DNA of 64,000 nt from Pegea sp. RAD2-039 (GCA_034620365.1 JAQGEQ010000305.1:620001-684000), one strand, 5' to 3'. Shown: positions 11,384-25,242, counted from the first letter of the stretch. A program made the numbers and translations. Notes: generated by a model from the letters alone, not told the origin.

Positions 11384-14300
11384 TCAAAAAAGTTGAATCC
11401 GATGTCCAGTACAAGTAGGTGAAAACTGGTTACATCTGGACCACATAATAGCCTCGTTCAAGGACATTACCATCCTTCCATCTTCCATAAACACATGTTG
11501 ACCCTGTACACCGTCACCCAAAAATATTTGGTCAAATATCTAGATTTGAACAACGAAAACCCAACAAAAGTGATCGTATTTTGATTAATAATTTATACAT
11601 TTTTTATCATTTCTATTAAAACTGCTTAACAACAATGGTTTGTACAAACTTTGATTTTTCTGCTTGTTATAGTTGAAATATGGACATCAGAGTGTGTAGG
11701 AAGTCTTGAACCGTTTGTAATGATTGTATTTTTCATGAAATCTTTTGTGGAGGATTTTGGAGTAAGTGATAAATATTTAGATTCCAATAAAAACTTGTTG
11801 CTGTTAAAAGTCGCAATTTCCGACTTTATACTTTGACTTTTAAGAGGGAACTCAGAAGAATCAGAAAGTAGATCTAAAAGTGATCTTGAATAAGATGAAG
11901 AATGTTACATACTAGTCTATCAGGTTTATTTAGCAACTTACACAGCACACTGTAGTAGTGGTTTCACTATTATATCGTATTTCCAAACATATGCTTTAAC
12001 AGCTCCAATATAAGCTGATGTTGCCAATAATTTGTATTTGAATTCCTTATAATCAGTTGATGTTAAAACATGAGTTGGAACAGAAAAGATAACAGCAATT
12101 TCATCATCAAAGTCATCAATATTCCAATCATCTTTGGATAATTGATCTAAGAGTCAGGAAAAATACTTTTTTAGTTTTGTCGTGAAGTTTCTACATTTTA
12201 GGTGCTTAATTAAAGCAAATATATTTTTCTAAAATGTTTATTTATGATAAAGTTTAAAGAAGTTTTGGTATTTTTCCACTTTGCATATTCGTCTGGTAAC
12301 AAATTGTTATGGGAAATTCAAAAGTCAAATAAATTATTGATCAAATCATCTGCTCTCTTGAATTAATCATTTGTTGATCAAATTAAGATATTTGACAACA
12401 CACTTGTGGTTCAGATTAGAAAATCGTATATGAGTAGTCCAACTAACTAGTAGTAACATACCAGCTGTTGAAAAGAATTCTTATAAAAGGTCGTAAAGTC
12501 CTTATGAGTAAATTGACATCTTATTGCGATTATTTTTAATATCATTTTAGACTAATAAATGAAATTACAGCTAAATGTTAAATCTACATACGAATTTTGT
12601 TAACAAACAGAACATGAAAAGTTATTAGATAGTAACAAGTTTGTAGTGATGTTTTGCAAGTTATAAAACATTACTTTTAAACATCAATTGCTTTTGGATC
12701 AAATTAAGAAGTTTTAAACATCAAGACAATCAAATAAATTATCAACTTTTCACTAAAGTGTGGAATGTTTGGGTTTTTATAGTTTGGAATTAACAAAACT
12801 TTTATAGAGTGAAAATGGAAAACCTGTCAAGAGTTTTAAGCAAGCAGGTACAGCTTTGTTAGGATTCGGACTTAAAAGATAGAATCTTGCAGCATCAACA
12901 GTTTTTCCTTCTTTTTCAAAAACTTCAGCTCGCTTCAAATTAGTAGTCATCGAAGTAAGATCTAAACATCAAAACTTGTCAGTTGGAATTATGATTGAAA
13001 AATAACCACCGATTGACTTTTGAATAATTTCTCGATATACTAAATCATCCAAAGATGAAAGAGCATATAGATGATGAATAACATTCCATTTTGATCTAGA
13101 TTCTTTGAAATCTGAATCAAAAACTTTCAATACTTTTAAGCCAACATCAATAAGATGAACACTAAGAAACAAATGAATCAAATGGATGATGAACTGGATT
13201 CAGTTTTACTTGTTGCATTTTTGAGCAAATGTTCTAGCGACAGTAACAACTAACTCATTTTCAATCTTCATCACTCGCGCCAGACACAAGATCAAACAAA
13301 GCTCGTTGCCCTAAAAAAGATTTTAGATGAACAATTAGAAGAAGTATCCGAAGTGAAAAACTTCTTATGAGAAAAGTCCTTAGGAGAAAGTTTTGTGAAA
13401 TTGTTTAAAAAGAAAATAAATATTTAAAATAAAACTTTGATGAATTTCAATTATCAAGTTTCTTGAAAATAATATTTATAATTTAATAAAAACAAATTTG
13501 AATAAATAGAAAATTGAATCTGACGCTGTAAAGAGTTTGTAAAGCGGCCATAAGACGAGAATTCGACAGATAAATGCAAGCAGAGTAGAACACGTGACCA
13601 CTATGAGTAGATTTAGCTGCTAACTGATTGATGCATTTCTTTAAAGCTCTAAAAATATGGTTTTAAATAAATCAATAATTGATAAATTAGTAAAGAACGA
13701 ACAGAGATTGTGAATTTGAACTATTAGCATCTATTTCATCTCTTCTTTGATCGACAGATTCTAATGCTTTGAAATTTCCTTCTTCAGCAACACGAGCTAC
13801 CAGCAAAGCATCCTACAAATGAATATTGGAGGTTAAGGGGGGTTAGAGAGAAATATTTTGTTGAACCTGAAGATTATTTTGAGATAATAATTCATCAACA
13901 GCTTCATCTGTCTTACCAGCTGATAAATAATACGTGAAAGCATCTTCATCTTTTGTTAGTTTTAGTTTTTCTGCGTATCTAACCTCATCACATCAATATT
14001 AAAAAGTTCGGATTTACGAGATTACCTAATAGTCAGTTGCCTCCAGAAATCCATGGAAACAGCAGGAGCATGTGAAAGTGCCCTCTGCCAATCATCAAGT
14101 TCTATCAGCAACTCACAATACCTCTTCAAGTTTCCTAACTTCAATTGTTGATCTGCAAGCTTGATCAGCAACTTCTCACGCCCTCTAGTGGCTGTATTTC
14201 CTCGATTCAACTTCAATTCATTTGTTTGAGCTTCAGCCTGGAAAAGATCCAACAAAATTACGCAATCATATCGGGTAGGAGAGATCAAACAGAAAAATTA

Positions 14301-17300
14301 AAAAAAGCCCAAAAATCAGTAATAAAACTCAAACGTCATAACAACTTTCAAATAATAAAACCAAATTAGAATAAAAAAAACAGAGTAAGTGATTATCTAT
14401 TGATCTTGACATGACAAAAGCAGAAAAAAGATTAAAAATCCGACATTTTTAATCTTAAAACATCATAAAACGATTACATGAAAACGAGTGGCTGTAAAAC
14501 TTAATGACGTTTTAGATGAAAAATTTGAAGAAAATTCAAACCATTTTGTATTTAATCAGATCATTTAGATGAAGGATTCCATTCTTGTAACCGGATGAAA
14601 GTATTGTTTCGGATTGACCACTAAAGATCCCAACAAGATCCCAGATATTTTCCACAAATGAATTCGACTTAAAAAAAACTTGATTATCGGCGAAAGATTA
14701 AATTAATAAACTCTTACATAAAGTAGCTCCGAAAACCATCTGATTCGAAAGAACAAATGATCATTCTGTTGAAGATTCTTCACAATTTGTTTTGATGTAT
14801 TTCCAGCAAGCCTCAATTTAGAGTCAAATTTCATAACTTGATCAGCTGTTCAGAATGTGAAGTGAGTTTTAATGTAAAAAATACAAACATCACTAACTCG
14901 AAGTTGCGATTATTTGATCAAAAGGATATTCAAGTGATGTTTTGATGATTAAGTTTTCAACCAAAGATGTCAGCGACCAGATTCGTACAGTAGAGTCACG
15001 TGATGTAGTTGCGAGTGAGAAAGGAGAGTTTGGGTGAGAAGCTAAACCTGTGTTGGAATTTTTGGTGAAAATTTCAACTCGATATAAAAATAAGATTACC
15101 ATACACATCTGCCCCATGGTCAGATATGACCTGGATACATTCACTGGTCCTGATGTCCCAGACTCTCAATGTTGAGTCCCAAGACCCTGATGCAAGTAGA
15201 TGAGGAAGCTCATAATTCCAACATAAGCCTCTAACATTCGCTTGGTGACCTATTAAGGTGGTCAGGCATGTTTTGTGGTTGGTGTCCCAAACTTTTATAG
15301 TTCTAAGTTAAAAATGAAAAATTGCGAAGAAATTTGAAAGATTTGAAAACTCACTGATCATCTGATCCACTACAAAGAAGATTAGATAATATTGGATGCC
15401 ATCTGACATGAAAAACTCGTGCTGAGTGCTTTTCGAGGACTATGTGGGCTTTGTCGGACTTTTTAGACAAATCAAATACACGAACGATGCCATCAAAACA
15501 TCCAGTAGCTAACATGTCTCTAAAGTTCAAACTTTAAAAAGATTAATGTGTTATCACGTGACCTACGCATTGAGTAAGCTCCAATCGCATCCGCAAGCTC
15601 TTCCTGGATGCGGATATCTTTTTACAATCTCTCCATCTAGTCTTCGGATGACACTAGAAAAATTGATAGAATGACAAAGTAGAAAAGAAATGTTTAAATT
15701 TGAAGAAATCGAATTTGAAGAACGCATCGACGAACTATTGAAGTTGTTGCCTGAGGCAATTGTTATTTGAGAAGTAATAAATAGAAAGATTTCATTTCAA
15801 TAGTTGACTTGTACAAGTGTGAGTCACATGATTGAGATTATCATGTATCTTTTGATCATGTCCTAGGTTTATTATAGATTTTATAATGTAGATAATACGA
15901 TAATATATATTATATATTTATAATAGGTTTATTATAAACAATTGTTTTTGATTTTTTTTTTGAATTGAGAAAACATTTGTAAAATGTCAGGCAAATTTCG
16001 ATTATTTATAAAAAGGTTTTTAATTAAATTAAATCTATTTTTGTCAAATTTCATCATTTATTTATAAAAATCTTTAATTTTTGTAAATATTATTTGTTCA
16101 GAATAATAAATGTTAATTTTCTTCCAGAATAAGCTTTTAATTGTTAAAATGAAGATAGTTGAGATAATTTTTGTTCTAATACAACTTTTAAATCTGACTT
16201 TAATATCAGAACAATCAGTTCTTGTCAATTCCAATTTACTAACCAACAGTACGTCATCTTGCCACATTCATCAGTTGTTTTTAACAATTAATTCTTAATT
16301 TCAGCTATCCAATGCGATTTTGAAAATGGTTTCTGTCCTGGCTGGACAGACTTTATGTTGGCCAGTTTTAATTGGACCATTGGTACTGGTACTACACCAA
16401 CATCATTTACTGGTCCTGATTATGACCATACTTTGGGTGAAAATGGTTTGTATCAATCTAAATCTAGAGACAGTTGTCTAACCAGCAACTGTAGGTGAAG
16501 GTAAATATGTTTACGTGGAAGCAACCGGTAATTCGAATTCTGAAGCCTGGTTAAAAACTCCTAATTTCATATTAGATGAAAGTAGAAAGAAAGAAGTTTG
16601 TATTCAATTTTGGTAAGTTCCAGTGACCACTTGCTAGTTATTCTTTACGAATGTTTGACATCTAGGTACTACTTATATGGAGAAGATGTTGGCAAGATAC
16701 TCGTGGGTGTTATTGTTCCCGGTAGAGGACGTGTGATTCTTGATTCAGTGTTTGGAAATCATGGAAAAGAATGGATGCAAAAAAACGTATCTATGACCGA
16801 AACAGTACCAGATTTTCAAGTAAGTAGTCTGTCACTTACATCAAACACTTCATAAATCTACTCCAGGTGTTCTTTTTCGCCGAAATAAAAAATGGATCTA
16901 AAGGAGATATGGCTATTGATGACGTGTCTATCATTCAAGGAGAGTGTCCGTTAGTTTGTAAAAGTGATCAGTTTACTTGTGAGATCAGTAGGAAGTGTAT
17001 TGATAAAGAGATGGTCTGTGATGGAATTGAAGATTGCCAAGCTGCTAGTGAAGATGAAGTTAATTGCGAAGAACGTTTGTATTAAACAAATTTGTCGCTG
17101 ATATTTTAATAACTGTTTAAACTTTGTAGGATGCACAGATGGTGTTTATTGTAGTGGAATTTGTCTTCCATTTACAAAGGTCTGTGACGGTGTATTTGAT
17201 TGTCTTAAAGGCGAAGATGAGGTTAAATGTAGTGTTGAAGGTTAGAAGAGAACTTGTTGTTAATTTGTAAATTTATTTGTAAGTTTTTGTTTGAAGAATG

Positions 17301-20300
17301 TGATGAAGATCAGTTTTTATGTCCTGTTGATGAATATGGAGGTGTTATTTGTATCGATTTTGATCATATTTGTGATTCAGTTTCTGATTGTCCATATGGA
17401 GAAGATGAAAGGTTTTGTGGTTAGTTATTCGTCATGAAGGTTTTATTTCATAAAAAATTTCGTATAAAGTTTCTCAATTGAAAATATTTTCATTTTTTAA
17501 AACTGATGTATTTAGCAAAATGACTGAAGTTTGTTTTTCAATTTGTTTATTAAAGTTACGAAAGTTTTTCATTATAATTACAGAAATGGAATTTACCAGT
17601 ACAACAACAAAACCTACAACAATAGAATCTACAACAACAACAACAGAAGCACCTGAATCTACAACAACAAAAACAACAGCTTCTGAATCAACAATAACAA
17701 TAGCTCCTGAATCAACAACAACAACAACAGAAGCATCTGAACCACCAACAACAACAGGGGCTTCTGAACCAACAACAACAACAGAAGTACCTGAACCACC
17801 AACAACAACAGGGGCTCCTGAACCATCACCAACAACAACAGGGGCTGCTGAACCAACAACAACAACAGGGGCTTCTGAACCACCAACAACAACAGGGGCT
17901 CCTGAACCACCAACAACAACAGGGGCTTCTGAACCAACAACAACAACAGGGGCTCCTGAACCACCACCAACAACAACAGGGGCTTCTGAACCAACAACAA
18001 CAGGGGCTTCTGAACCACCAACAACAGGGGCTCCTGAACCACCAACAACAACAGGGGCTTCTGAACCAACAACAGGGGCTTCTGAACCAACAACAACAAC
18101 AGGGGCTTCTGAACCACCAACAACAACAACAGGGGCTTCTGAACCACCGACAACAACAGCAAAAGGGGGAGCAAAAGTCTATCTGCCTTCAGCGATTTCA
18201 ATTTTCTTTTTCATTTTTTATATTCTTATTGCTTTAAATAATTAAAGTAATCGTTTTAAGACATCAAACAATAAGAATTATTTTTCAAACTGTAAGTAAT
18301 ATTTCTGCTGTTGGATGATAACATATAATATTTTCATCTTCTAGTTTCTATCTGTTGATATTTTATTAAAATATTTTCTAAACTTTTACAAGCAATCAAA
18401 CTTTTTCGATTTTTCTATTTCATAATCAGTTGAGAAATTTCTATTTTTAAGATCGACTCTGATGACTTTGATAAGGTACCAGATCTCAAATTGATACTTT
18501 CTCTTTACTTAGCAAATCAGATTACAAAATAATAAAATATTTAGAATGAGCAAAACTGTGCATCATTATAATTTGATTTAAAAAGTATTTTGCCTGAAGC
18601 TACTACTAGAAAACCATCATTTTATTCAAAAATATTTCATTTTATCTGTTACAACAAACTATCAATAAGTTTGTTTACTTTAAAAACTTAATCAATCACC
18701 AGATATTAGTTTATATTATCAATTAGATTTCAACCTTTGAAAAAACTATTTAATCACAAATAAACTGTTAGCGATCTGTCTGTTTAGTTAAAAATTTTAG
18801 CAAATAAAACTTCAAAATGCAACAAAATTAGTTCATAATTTCTATTAATTGATGAATTTTTAATCTCTTTAATTAAAAACTTTCTTTGAATGTATCGATG
18901 ATTATATATAGAATAGATTTTTTACCACTAACAACGTAAAGTCACCCAGCTCATAGTCAATACTTTCAACTAGATATTGTAATGTCTTGTGAAAATCAGT
19001 TGTTAAATGTGAGAAGATTTTAAAAAAGTCAAAATTTTATTTGTAGCTTTTTCTAGAAGCTTTTAATAGAAATGTTGTCAGTTAGTAAGACTTTTATGTT
19101 ATCAATTTTTTTTTAATTTCTACAATATGAATGTAAGGTATTTGAATAATTCAGTATGTTACAAGACAACGCTCTATTTTAACGAAGTAGAAGCTAGTTT
19201 ATTTCATTAACAAATAAATTATTGTTGTCACGTTTTCGATAGAATATCATGTCTGTCGTTCACAATATGTCGCTTCATTAGAATCAAACAACAAAGACCC
19301 ATGATATAAGCTTGTCAATTGATCAAATATTTGGTACCTAGTTTACTTGTAACAGTATGGAGTTATTTTGTAAAAAGATTTTGAAATAAAATTAGATATT
19401 TTCTTGAAAAGTATTCAACTTTTAAAGTAGTTTTACTTCGTCTGATTAAGTAGAAGAGTTTCTAACAACTTTTGGTTATCAAATTGTCGGTATTTCTTAT
19501 CTTAATATGATTTAAGTTTTTAAATTGATTTAATTGGCTGCTGATTAAACATTTTTTCTTTTACGTGGAACTGAACGAAGACGCTGATATCATAAATATG
19601 TTTTCATCACATTTTTAAATCACTAACATCACGTGAAAATTATTCAAATCATCAGATTTCAACGCAAATCAAATGTAGAGATAAGGATAGTTGAGTTTTA
19701 AGGATGGTTTTTCAACCAAACACAAACTGTTCTGACACGATTTCTAAAGTTTTGAATTTATGTAGAAAGCTGTTCGTGTATCACACTGTGTCAAATAATT
19801 TCAATCTTATCAAATCTAAATTGTTATCCTAACAAAGTTAAGCAATAAAAATAAACATCATCAACCGATGTGAAAATAAGTGAGATCATTTGCTAGTAAG
19901 ATGAAAGATAAAAGTGTTAAGTAAAACTAATCGTCATCACAGTAATTGAGGCACAACTTGACCAAAAGCCAACAAAAATAATCAAAAAGGTCGAGCGAAG
20001 GTTGAACGACAAATAAAAAAAACTGATGTTCAAGATTAGACGCGAGGAAGCAGATCACGTGATACATTTGAAGATGAAAAGTTTTAAAGTGATTTTAAAG
20101 ATCTTGATCTTAGGGATGATACAAGGATGAATTTGTCTGTGGATTACAGATCTTAATTAGATGAAGTGAATGATCAGATGAAAATGATCTTTAAAAAACT
20201 CTGCATCCAGTGAAGATTAAACTAAGATCGGTAGAACAGGAAAATCTTTAAATCATCTCAGATGGATGATCTCACGAAGGATCAGATTAGGATTCCAAGT

Positions 20301-23300
20301 TAGTTAATTAGGAAGAAGAAATTATCAACAAAATTCACTAATTGAGATGATGAAGTTTCTGAAGTATGTCTGATGAAGATCGTGATCTTAAGATCATCAT
20401 TGAGAACAAAACATCAAGCTCTGAAGATAAACATAAGGATCACATATGTGGATCAACAAAGACATGCGAGGATTTGTTCATCTCTTCTTAGCAGATAAGT
20501 GTAACCTCTAAAGATGATCTCAGTGTAATCCTAAATTACAAATATCAAAGAGACTTAAAAGACGATCTCAAAAGTAATCTTCAAGAGATCGTTCTCAAGA
20601 GATCGTTCTCATTTGTTTAAGAGGTACGAAGATGTCGTTCTTTTGATGAGGACACAAAAGATATCAAATACTTCAAAGATGAAGACACAATATGCGAGAT
20701 CAAATAAGAGATGAAGACACATATGGTGGTGAGATCTGCTCTTTATCTGTTGAGATTAATTGGTGTTGTGTTGCAGATATCGATGTGTTCACTGAAGCAG
20801 AACCAGAATATTATCACGTGATTTGTGGCTGGTTTATTTCTGTTCTTTCCTTGCTCTAGATTTTAATGAATATGATACAAATGATTATGAGTCTTGCTTT
20901 GCTACTTTTTTTTGCATCTCATTGTGTCTTGCTTTGATTTAACATCATTTCGGTCAGAAACTTCTTATTACTTTATGGTTTGGATAAAAAACCAGTTTAC
21001 AAAGAAGCAAGAACCATATGTTGTAAATACAAATGATTCATTTATATGCTTACATCAATCACAAACTCTCACGTCAGTTAGAATAACAAGGACATATTGG
21101 CTATTAGCACTTTATGAGATGATGCCAGAAAGATTACGAGATATGATGAAGAAGAAAATGATTCCAACAAATAATTTGACTCAAATCAAGATGGAAACAG
21201 TAAAAAGACCAGCAATAATTACTCGAAACCAACACCAAGTAAATAATCTGATGTTTGCAATTACTACATCTGTTGCTTTTAGATTTGAATTTAGATATTT
21301 TTAGTTTTTAACCAAATAATTTGAATAAATTATGAAAATCAGAAATTCTTCTCCTGATTTCTTTTCATGAATTCTTCAATAAAAAAAGATTTGTACAAAA
21401 ACTAACCAGCTTGAATCGTCACCACAAGATGCTATTCGATGAGAGTCTAGCTGGTTCCAAGCCACACAATAAACGGCGTTTTGTCCATGCTGAAACACAC
21501 AACGTGATTAGAAAGACCAGGTCACGTGTTCAGCAGTAAATGCCATATAAGGTCATCAAGTTGTCGAAATCAGTAAATGATGTTTTGGAAGCATTTTAAG
21601 ATTATTAAAGTCGTCACTAAGACATGAACAGATTTAAATTAACTCCTCTGTGACATAAAAGTTTATGATGAACAGGAACTCCGCTTAACTCACAGACAAG
21701 TTCTATAAAATGTTTTTTACATTTAAAATTTCGAAAAGTACAAAATAATTTGGCAAATTTGTATTTAGAGTTAAGTGACTTTTGTGGTTGAAGACTCTCT
21801 TGTTTCGTTGATAAAGATCTAGGATTGAATCACTTAGAAGTCATGATTCAGATGTTGATGATTACATCTCATTGTATAATCATTAAAGTTGTTGATTGAA
21901 AGTAAAAATAAGTTCACCTCTTTAAACCGTTGGATTATCTTTAATGTGTTCAGATCCCAAACAAATACTCCTCTTCTTCTCGTAGAAGCTGCGATTAAGT
22001 TGAGATCTCCTGAAGAACAAATTAATTGTTGATATTTGTAACTTGCTCAATAGCGCCCACAAGCGGATGAAAATTATTAGTTGGTGACTATTGTGCTTGA
22101 ATACAACCTGGTGCCCAAGAAATGGAATAGATGATTCCTTCGTTTCCAGTTGATGACTCGACCACAGATAAATTTTCCACGGACCACACCTTGATGGTTC
22201 CATCAAATGAACCAGTGGCCAGCAGGTTTGAATTATCTGGTTTAAACTTACAATCAAAGATGGTTTCCGAATGACCCTGAAAAGACACTAATTGATAATT
22301 GAAGATCAAATGGATTTTGTTCCAACTTGATCCCGGAACATCTCCCACTTCTTGCTTTGAAGATTGTATAAACCAAATCCTCCGTCAGCAAATCCACAAA
22401 AAATCTTTGCCGGAGGTGTAGCTAGAGTCAAGGAAGTTGACATCTCAGTATTCATCTTCTTGTTTCTGATCTTCAGTTTCTCTTTCGCTGAATTTGTCCA
22501 TGCTGCAAAACCTCTCAAGATTCAACTTCTTCAATATGTAGTTGATGATTGATGACAATCTTCTTAAAGAATCATTTTTCGAATCTTCTCGCTTACCCTC
22601 GCTGCCAATTTGTTGAATCGAGTCCAACGCATGTAAAGAGAGGAATCCGACAGATTTGAGATTGATTGATTGGATTGGAGTTGATTTGGATACACTCCAT
22701 AATCTCAGCATACCAGATTGCGCATCTAAATTGCATCAAGACCCATTTAGAGATTCGATTAAAAATCTTTTGAAGTATTTTTTACAAAAGTTAAATCTTT
22801 GGATTAGGTGGAATAAGGGGGAGGGGGTTCTGAAAAACTTTGTTACAAACTTCTTTTTATCAACAAGATTAAAATGTAGAACAAAAGAAGTGAAGTAGAG
22901 ATATAAATAATACATCAAACATAATTTGGCTTCAATTTGTTATTTGCTATCCTAGAATTTCGCAAACATAAAATTACAAAGTTTCATATTACTAAAAAAA
23001 AAACAAAATTTATCGGAGATACAAAAATATAAAAAAGTAAATCCAACTGCTGATAGTTTAATCAAAATATCAGCTAAAAATTGTAAAAATGAAAGAAAAT
23101 TTCAGTTTTTCTGAGTTTTGTAAGAAACTTTTGTTTAAAAAACTATTTGAATGATTTTAAAAGATTAATGAAAAGATTATAGAAAGAGGACAACTAGAAG
23201 AACTCATAATCACAAATTCAAAACAAACTTGATTAGTTTGATAAAACAGTTAAGTTAGATTTATTAACCTAGTTAATTGAATAATTCTACAAATTGAATG

Positions 23301-25242
23301 TTGCAGCTAGTGATGAATGAATAGTTTTATTTACTAACCACCGGTCACAAACATTCCTGGTGCTGAATCAATCCACGAGATAGTTCTGCTATAAAGCATT
23401 TTGCTAGGAAAAAGGAAACGCGTAACAACTATCAACGAGTTGGTATCAACGAGCTGAATGCCTGAATAACAACAAGTTGGTTTTAGAAGAATATGTGAAA
23501 TAAAATTGGTTGGAGTTTTGAATAATTTAGTTACAAAACAAAAAGTTTAACTGTCAAACGCATCAGAAGAAACTAAACAGGAATAAGATGTATAAAAAAT
23601 AAATCTAACAAACCAGAAAGGGTTCTTGAGACTAAAAGATAATCTGTTGAAAGAGGATCCCACAAAAGATCACAAACTAAATCTTCAGAATTTTTGCTCT
23701 CAGACTGTAGGATATGTTTCTTCATCTTACCTTTAAAATAATTATTAAAAATAAGATCTTAAGTAGTTCAATCAAGTCTTGTAGTTTTCTATTAAAGTTT
23801 ACATCAAAATTGATCTCAATAAGATCTGAAACAGATAATAATATTGAAAATTGATGAAAATTGAAATATACCTGAATAAAACAAAGATAAACTACCATCT
23901 ATATGACCAGTCACAAATTTAGTGGGATCTAAATGATGCCAACGAAATATTGAAATTGAATGGTCAAAATATGCTGTGTGATTGAATTCAACAGTTTTAT
24001 CTTTTTCGGTTTCCCACAAATATATTGGACCTTTATCACAGCAATATGCCAGTGTGTGGGCATTAACTGCGCCTGGAAGCCAATCAATACATCTAGGAGC
24101 TAAATAAAATAATTTTGTTGAGATTAATGTTATAACATTTTCTTAGGTTAGTAGTTTATTAACAATGTATTTAACGTATGGCTACAAATTGTACATCTCT
24201 CACAGCGAACACAAAACAATATGACTGAAGAAAAATAGAGAAAAAGTCCTCAGTACCACAGTTCAACATAATTAATTTAAAAAATCAGAATTGTATGAAG
24301 GTATTTGGTATACTAAAGTTTAGAATAGTGAAAAATACAAACTATTAAGAAAATGAGGAAAATACTAGCGTCATATATCCCTCATCAAGAAAATTACTCA
24401 AATTATATTTTATTAACTTAGTTTTAAGAGGTGAAATAGTTTGTTGCAGTCAGAAAGTAATTTGTTGATCTTTTTGTTAAAAGTTGAAAAAATTAGAAAT
24501 CTTCAAACATTGAGTTTACAATCAAATGATTACCTTTCACATTTGTTTTTGAATGAACAATTTTGTTTATATTATTGTCCCAAACATTGATAACATCATC
24601 AGCACCTGCACATGCTATTAAGTTTGATTTTTCTTTGTTCCATGAGATACATCTAATAGTTTTTTCATGAATTGCACTAATTGAAGATAGTTTATACTCG
24701 TTCAATAAATCATCATACTAAAAATACAAATTTCTTCCATAAGAAAATTAATCCTGATAAAATGATTTGACATTTAAGGTAAGTACTACTCAAAATGACT
24801 TTAAAATCAAAAAAATATTTTATCAACATAAGATATATGTCATATGAATTGGTTGAGATAAAAAGTATACAACATTGTATAAAAAACTGGAAGCAAAAAA
24901 AAGACTTTTTATCATCAAGGAAAAAAAGTTTAAAAAGAAATTTGTGAGAAAGCCTACAGGTTTGAAGCACCTTCAACTACTACATTGAAAGTTTGGTTTT
25001 TAAGACAATTTTTTCTTCACTTAGTTTTATTGGATTTTTACTGATCAAATCAACCCATAAACTTCACATTCTTTCACATAAATTTGAACCATGATATCAT
25101 TTATGTTTGTATAACTTACTTCATAGAAATATATTGCTAGTGAAGCACAATATGCAAATTGATGGCCTTTGCTAGCAACTATACTAGAGCTCCAAGGTTG
25201 GCAGCCAGCTTGTAGTAAGGATGTTTGACGAACAAAAGACAT
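11384..25242 (-). CDS. WDR17: WD repeat-containing protein 17 (WDR17), 26 exons
   Basis: Predicted 1222 residues (human about 1320). Exons in order: 25242-25120, 24717-24534, 24099-23872, 23730-23614, 23461-23339, 22725-22597, 22502-22327, 22276-22108, 22009-21918, 21489-21407, 15653-15567, 15519-15355, 15302-15100, 15047-14898, 14845-14718, 14667-14542, 14237-14026, 13978-13867, 13812-13703, 13648-13525, 13310-13210, 13161-13010, 12961-12824, 12146-11942, 11884-11650, 11503-11384. All junctions keep phase. Residues 1 to about 640 are WD40 repeats (LLQAGCQPW, ETIFDCKFKPD, TSRDSTVRIWSL). About 700-1150 is a helical solenoid (RYCELLIELDDWQRALSHAP). The C-terminus keeps LPTHSDVHIS and MSLNEAIMW. 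The cellular role of WDR17 is not established. Intron 10 (5.75 kb) houses another gene on the opposite strand. The weakest calls are the exon 20 donor and the exon 25 acceptor. Confidence 0.93.
16149..18245 (+). CDS. Secreted/GPI-anchored MAM + triple LDLa + Thr/Pro-rich protein, nested in WDR17 intron 10
   Basis: Eight exons keep phase: 16149-16248, 16305-16445, 16495-16612, 16666-16819, 16867-17074, 17130-17240, 17297-17419, 17584-18245 (538 residues). Order of parts: signal peptide (MKIVEIIFVLIQLLNLTL); MAM domain about residues 35-200 (CDFENGFCPGW at its start, MAIDDVSI at its end); LDL-receptor class A repeats at about 200-240, 241-277 and 278-318, each with CDG or CDS before the acidic SDE/GED calcium cage; then about 195 residues of Thr/Pro/Glu repeats; then a hydrophobic tail after GGAK with no charged end, typical of a GPI signal. 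It is probably an extracellular adhesion or receptor protein with a mucin-like stalk. Family members with this exact order are not known to me, so no symbol is given. Introns are 46-164 bases. Confidence 0.9.
17600..18160 (+). repeat. Coding Thr/Pro-rich tandem repeat (ACAACA and GASEP units)
   Basis: Degenerate units built of (ACA)n plus AGGGGCTTCTGAACCA encode alternating Thr/Pro runs and GASEP or GAPEP. Copies near the 3' end are nearly identical while the 5' ones diverge, which suggests recent expansion at that end. The opposite strand reads as an artefactual Leu/Val/Gln/Lys-rich frame. Confidence 0.85.
18246..20890. other. Remainder of WDR17 intron 10, with a GATC-rich stretch
   Basis: This follows the nested gene. 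About 18250-19900 is AT-rich with nothing recognised. About 19990-20760 changes character: dense GATC, AAGATGA and GATGATC words and many stops, so it is not coding. No repeat unit of fixed length was found. Confidence 0.5.
20891..21304 (+). other. Unassigned open frame in WDR17 intron 10
   Basis: The frame is open for about 135 codons without an ATG near its start. It includes NQFTKKQEPYVV, MMPERLRDMM and TTSVAFRFEF, and ends 97 bases before the WDR17 exon 10 boundary on the other strand. In another frame an ATG at about 20868 starts a short signal-peptide-like stretch (MIMSLALLLFFASHC), but no splice joining the two stays in frame. No family was recognised; this may be a second nested gene or chance. 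Confidence 0.2.
24165..24500 (-). mobile_element. Decayed non-LTR retrotransposon 3' end, in WDR17 intron 2
   Basis: The minus strand aligns, with gaps, to the 3' portion of the element at 40255-41000. Shared words include AATATGACTGAAGA and AGTTCAACATAA (plus-strand reading) and a TCAGAAAG block corresponding to LLSD of the reverse transcriptase C-terminus. It fills most of the 434-base intron. No intact frame remains. Confidence 0.5.

Noticed and set aside
17659-18201. 180-codon Leu/Val/Gln/Lys-rich frame on the minus strand
   Set aside because: Antisense shadow of the Thr/Pro repeat exon of the nested gene.
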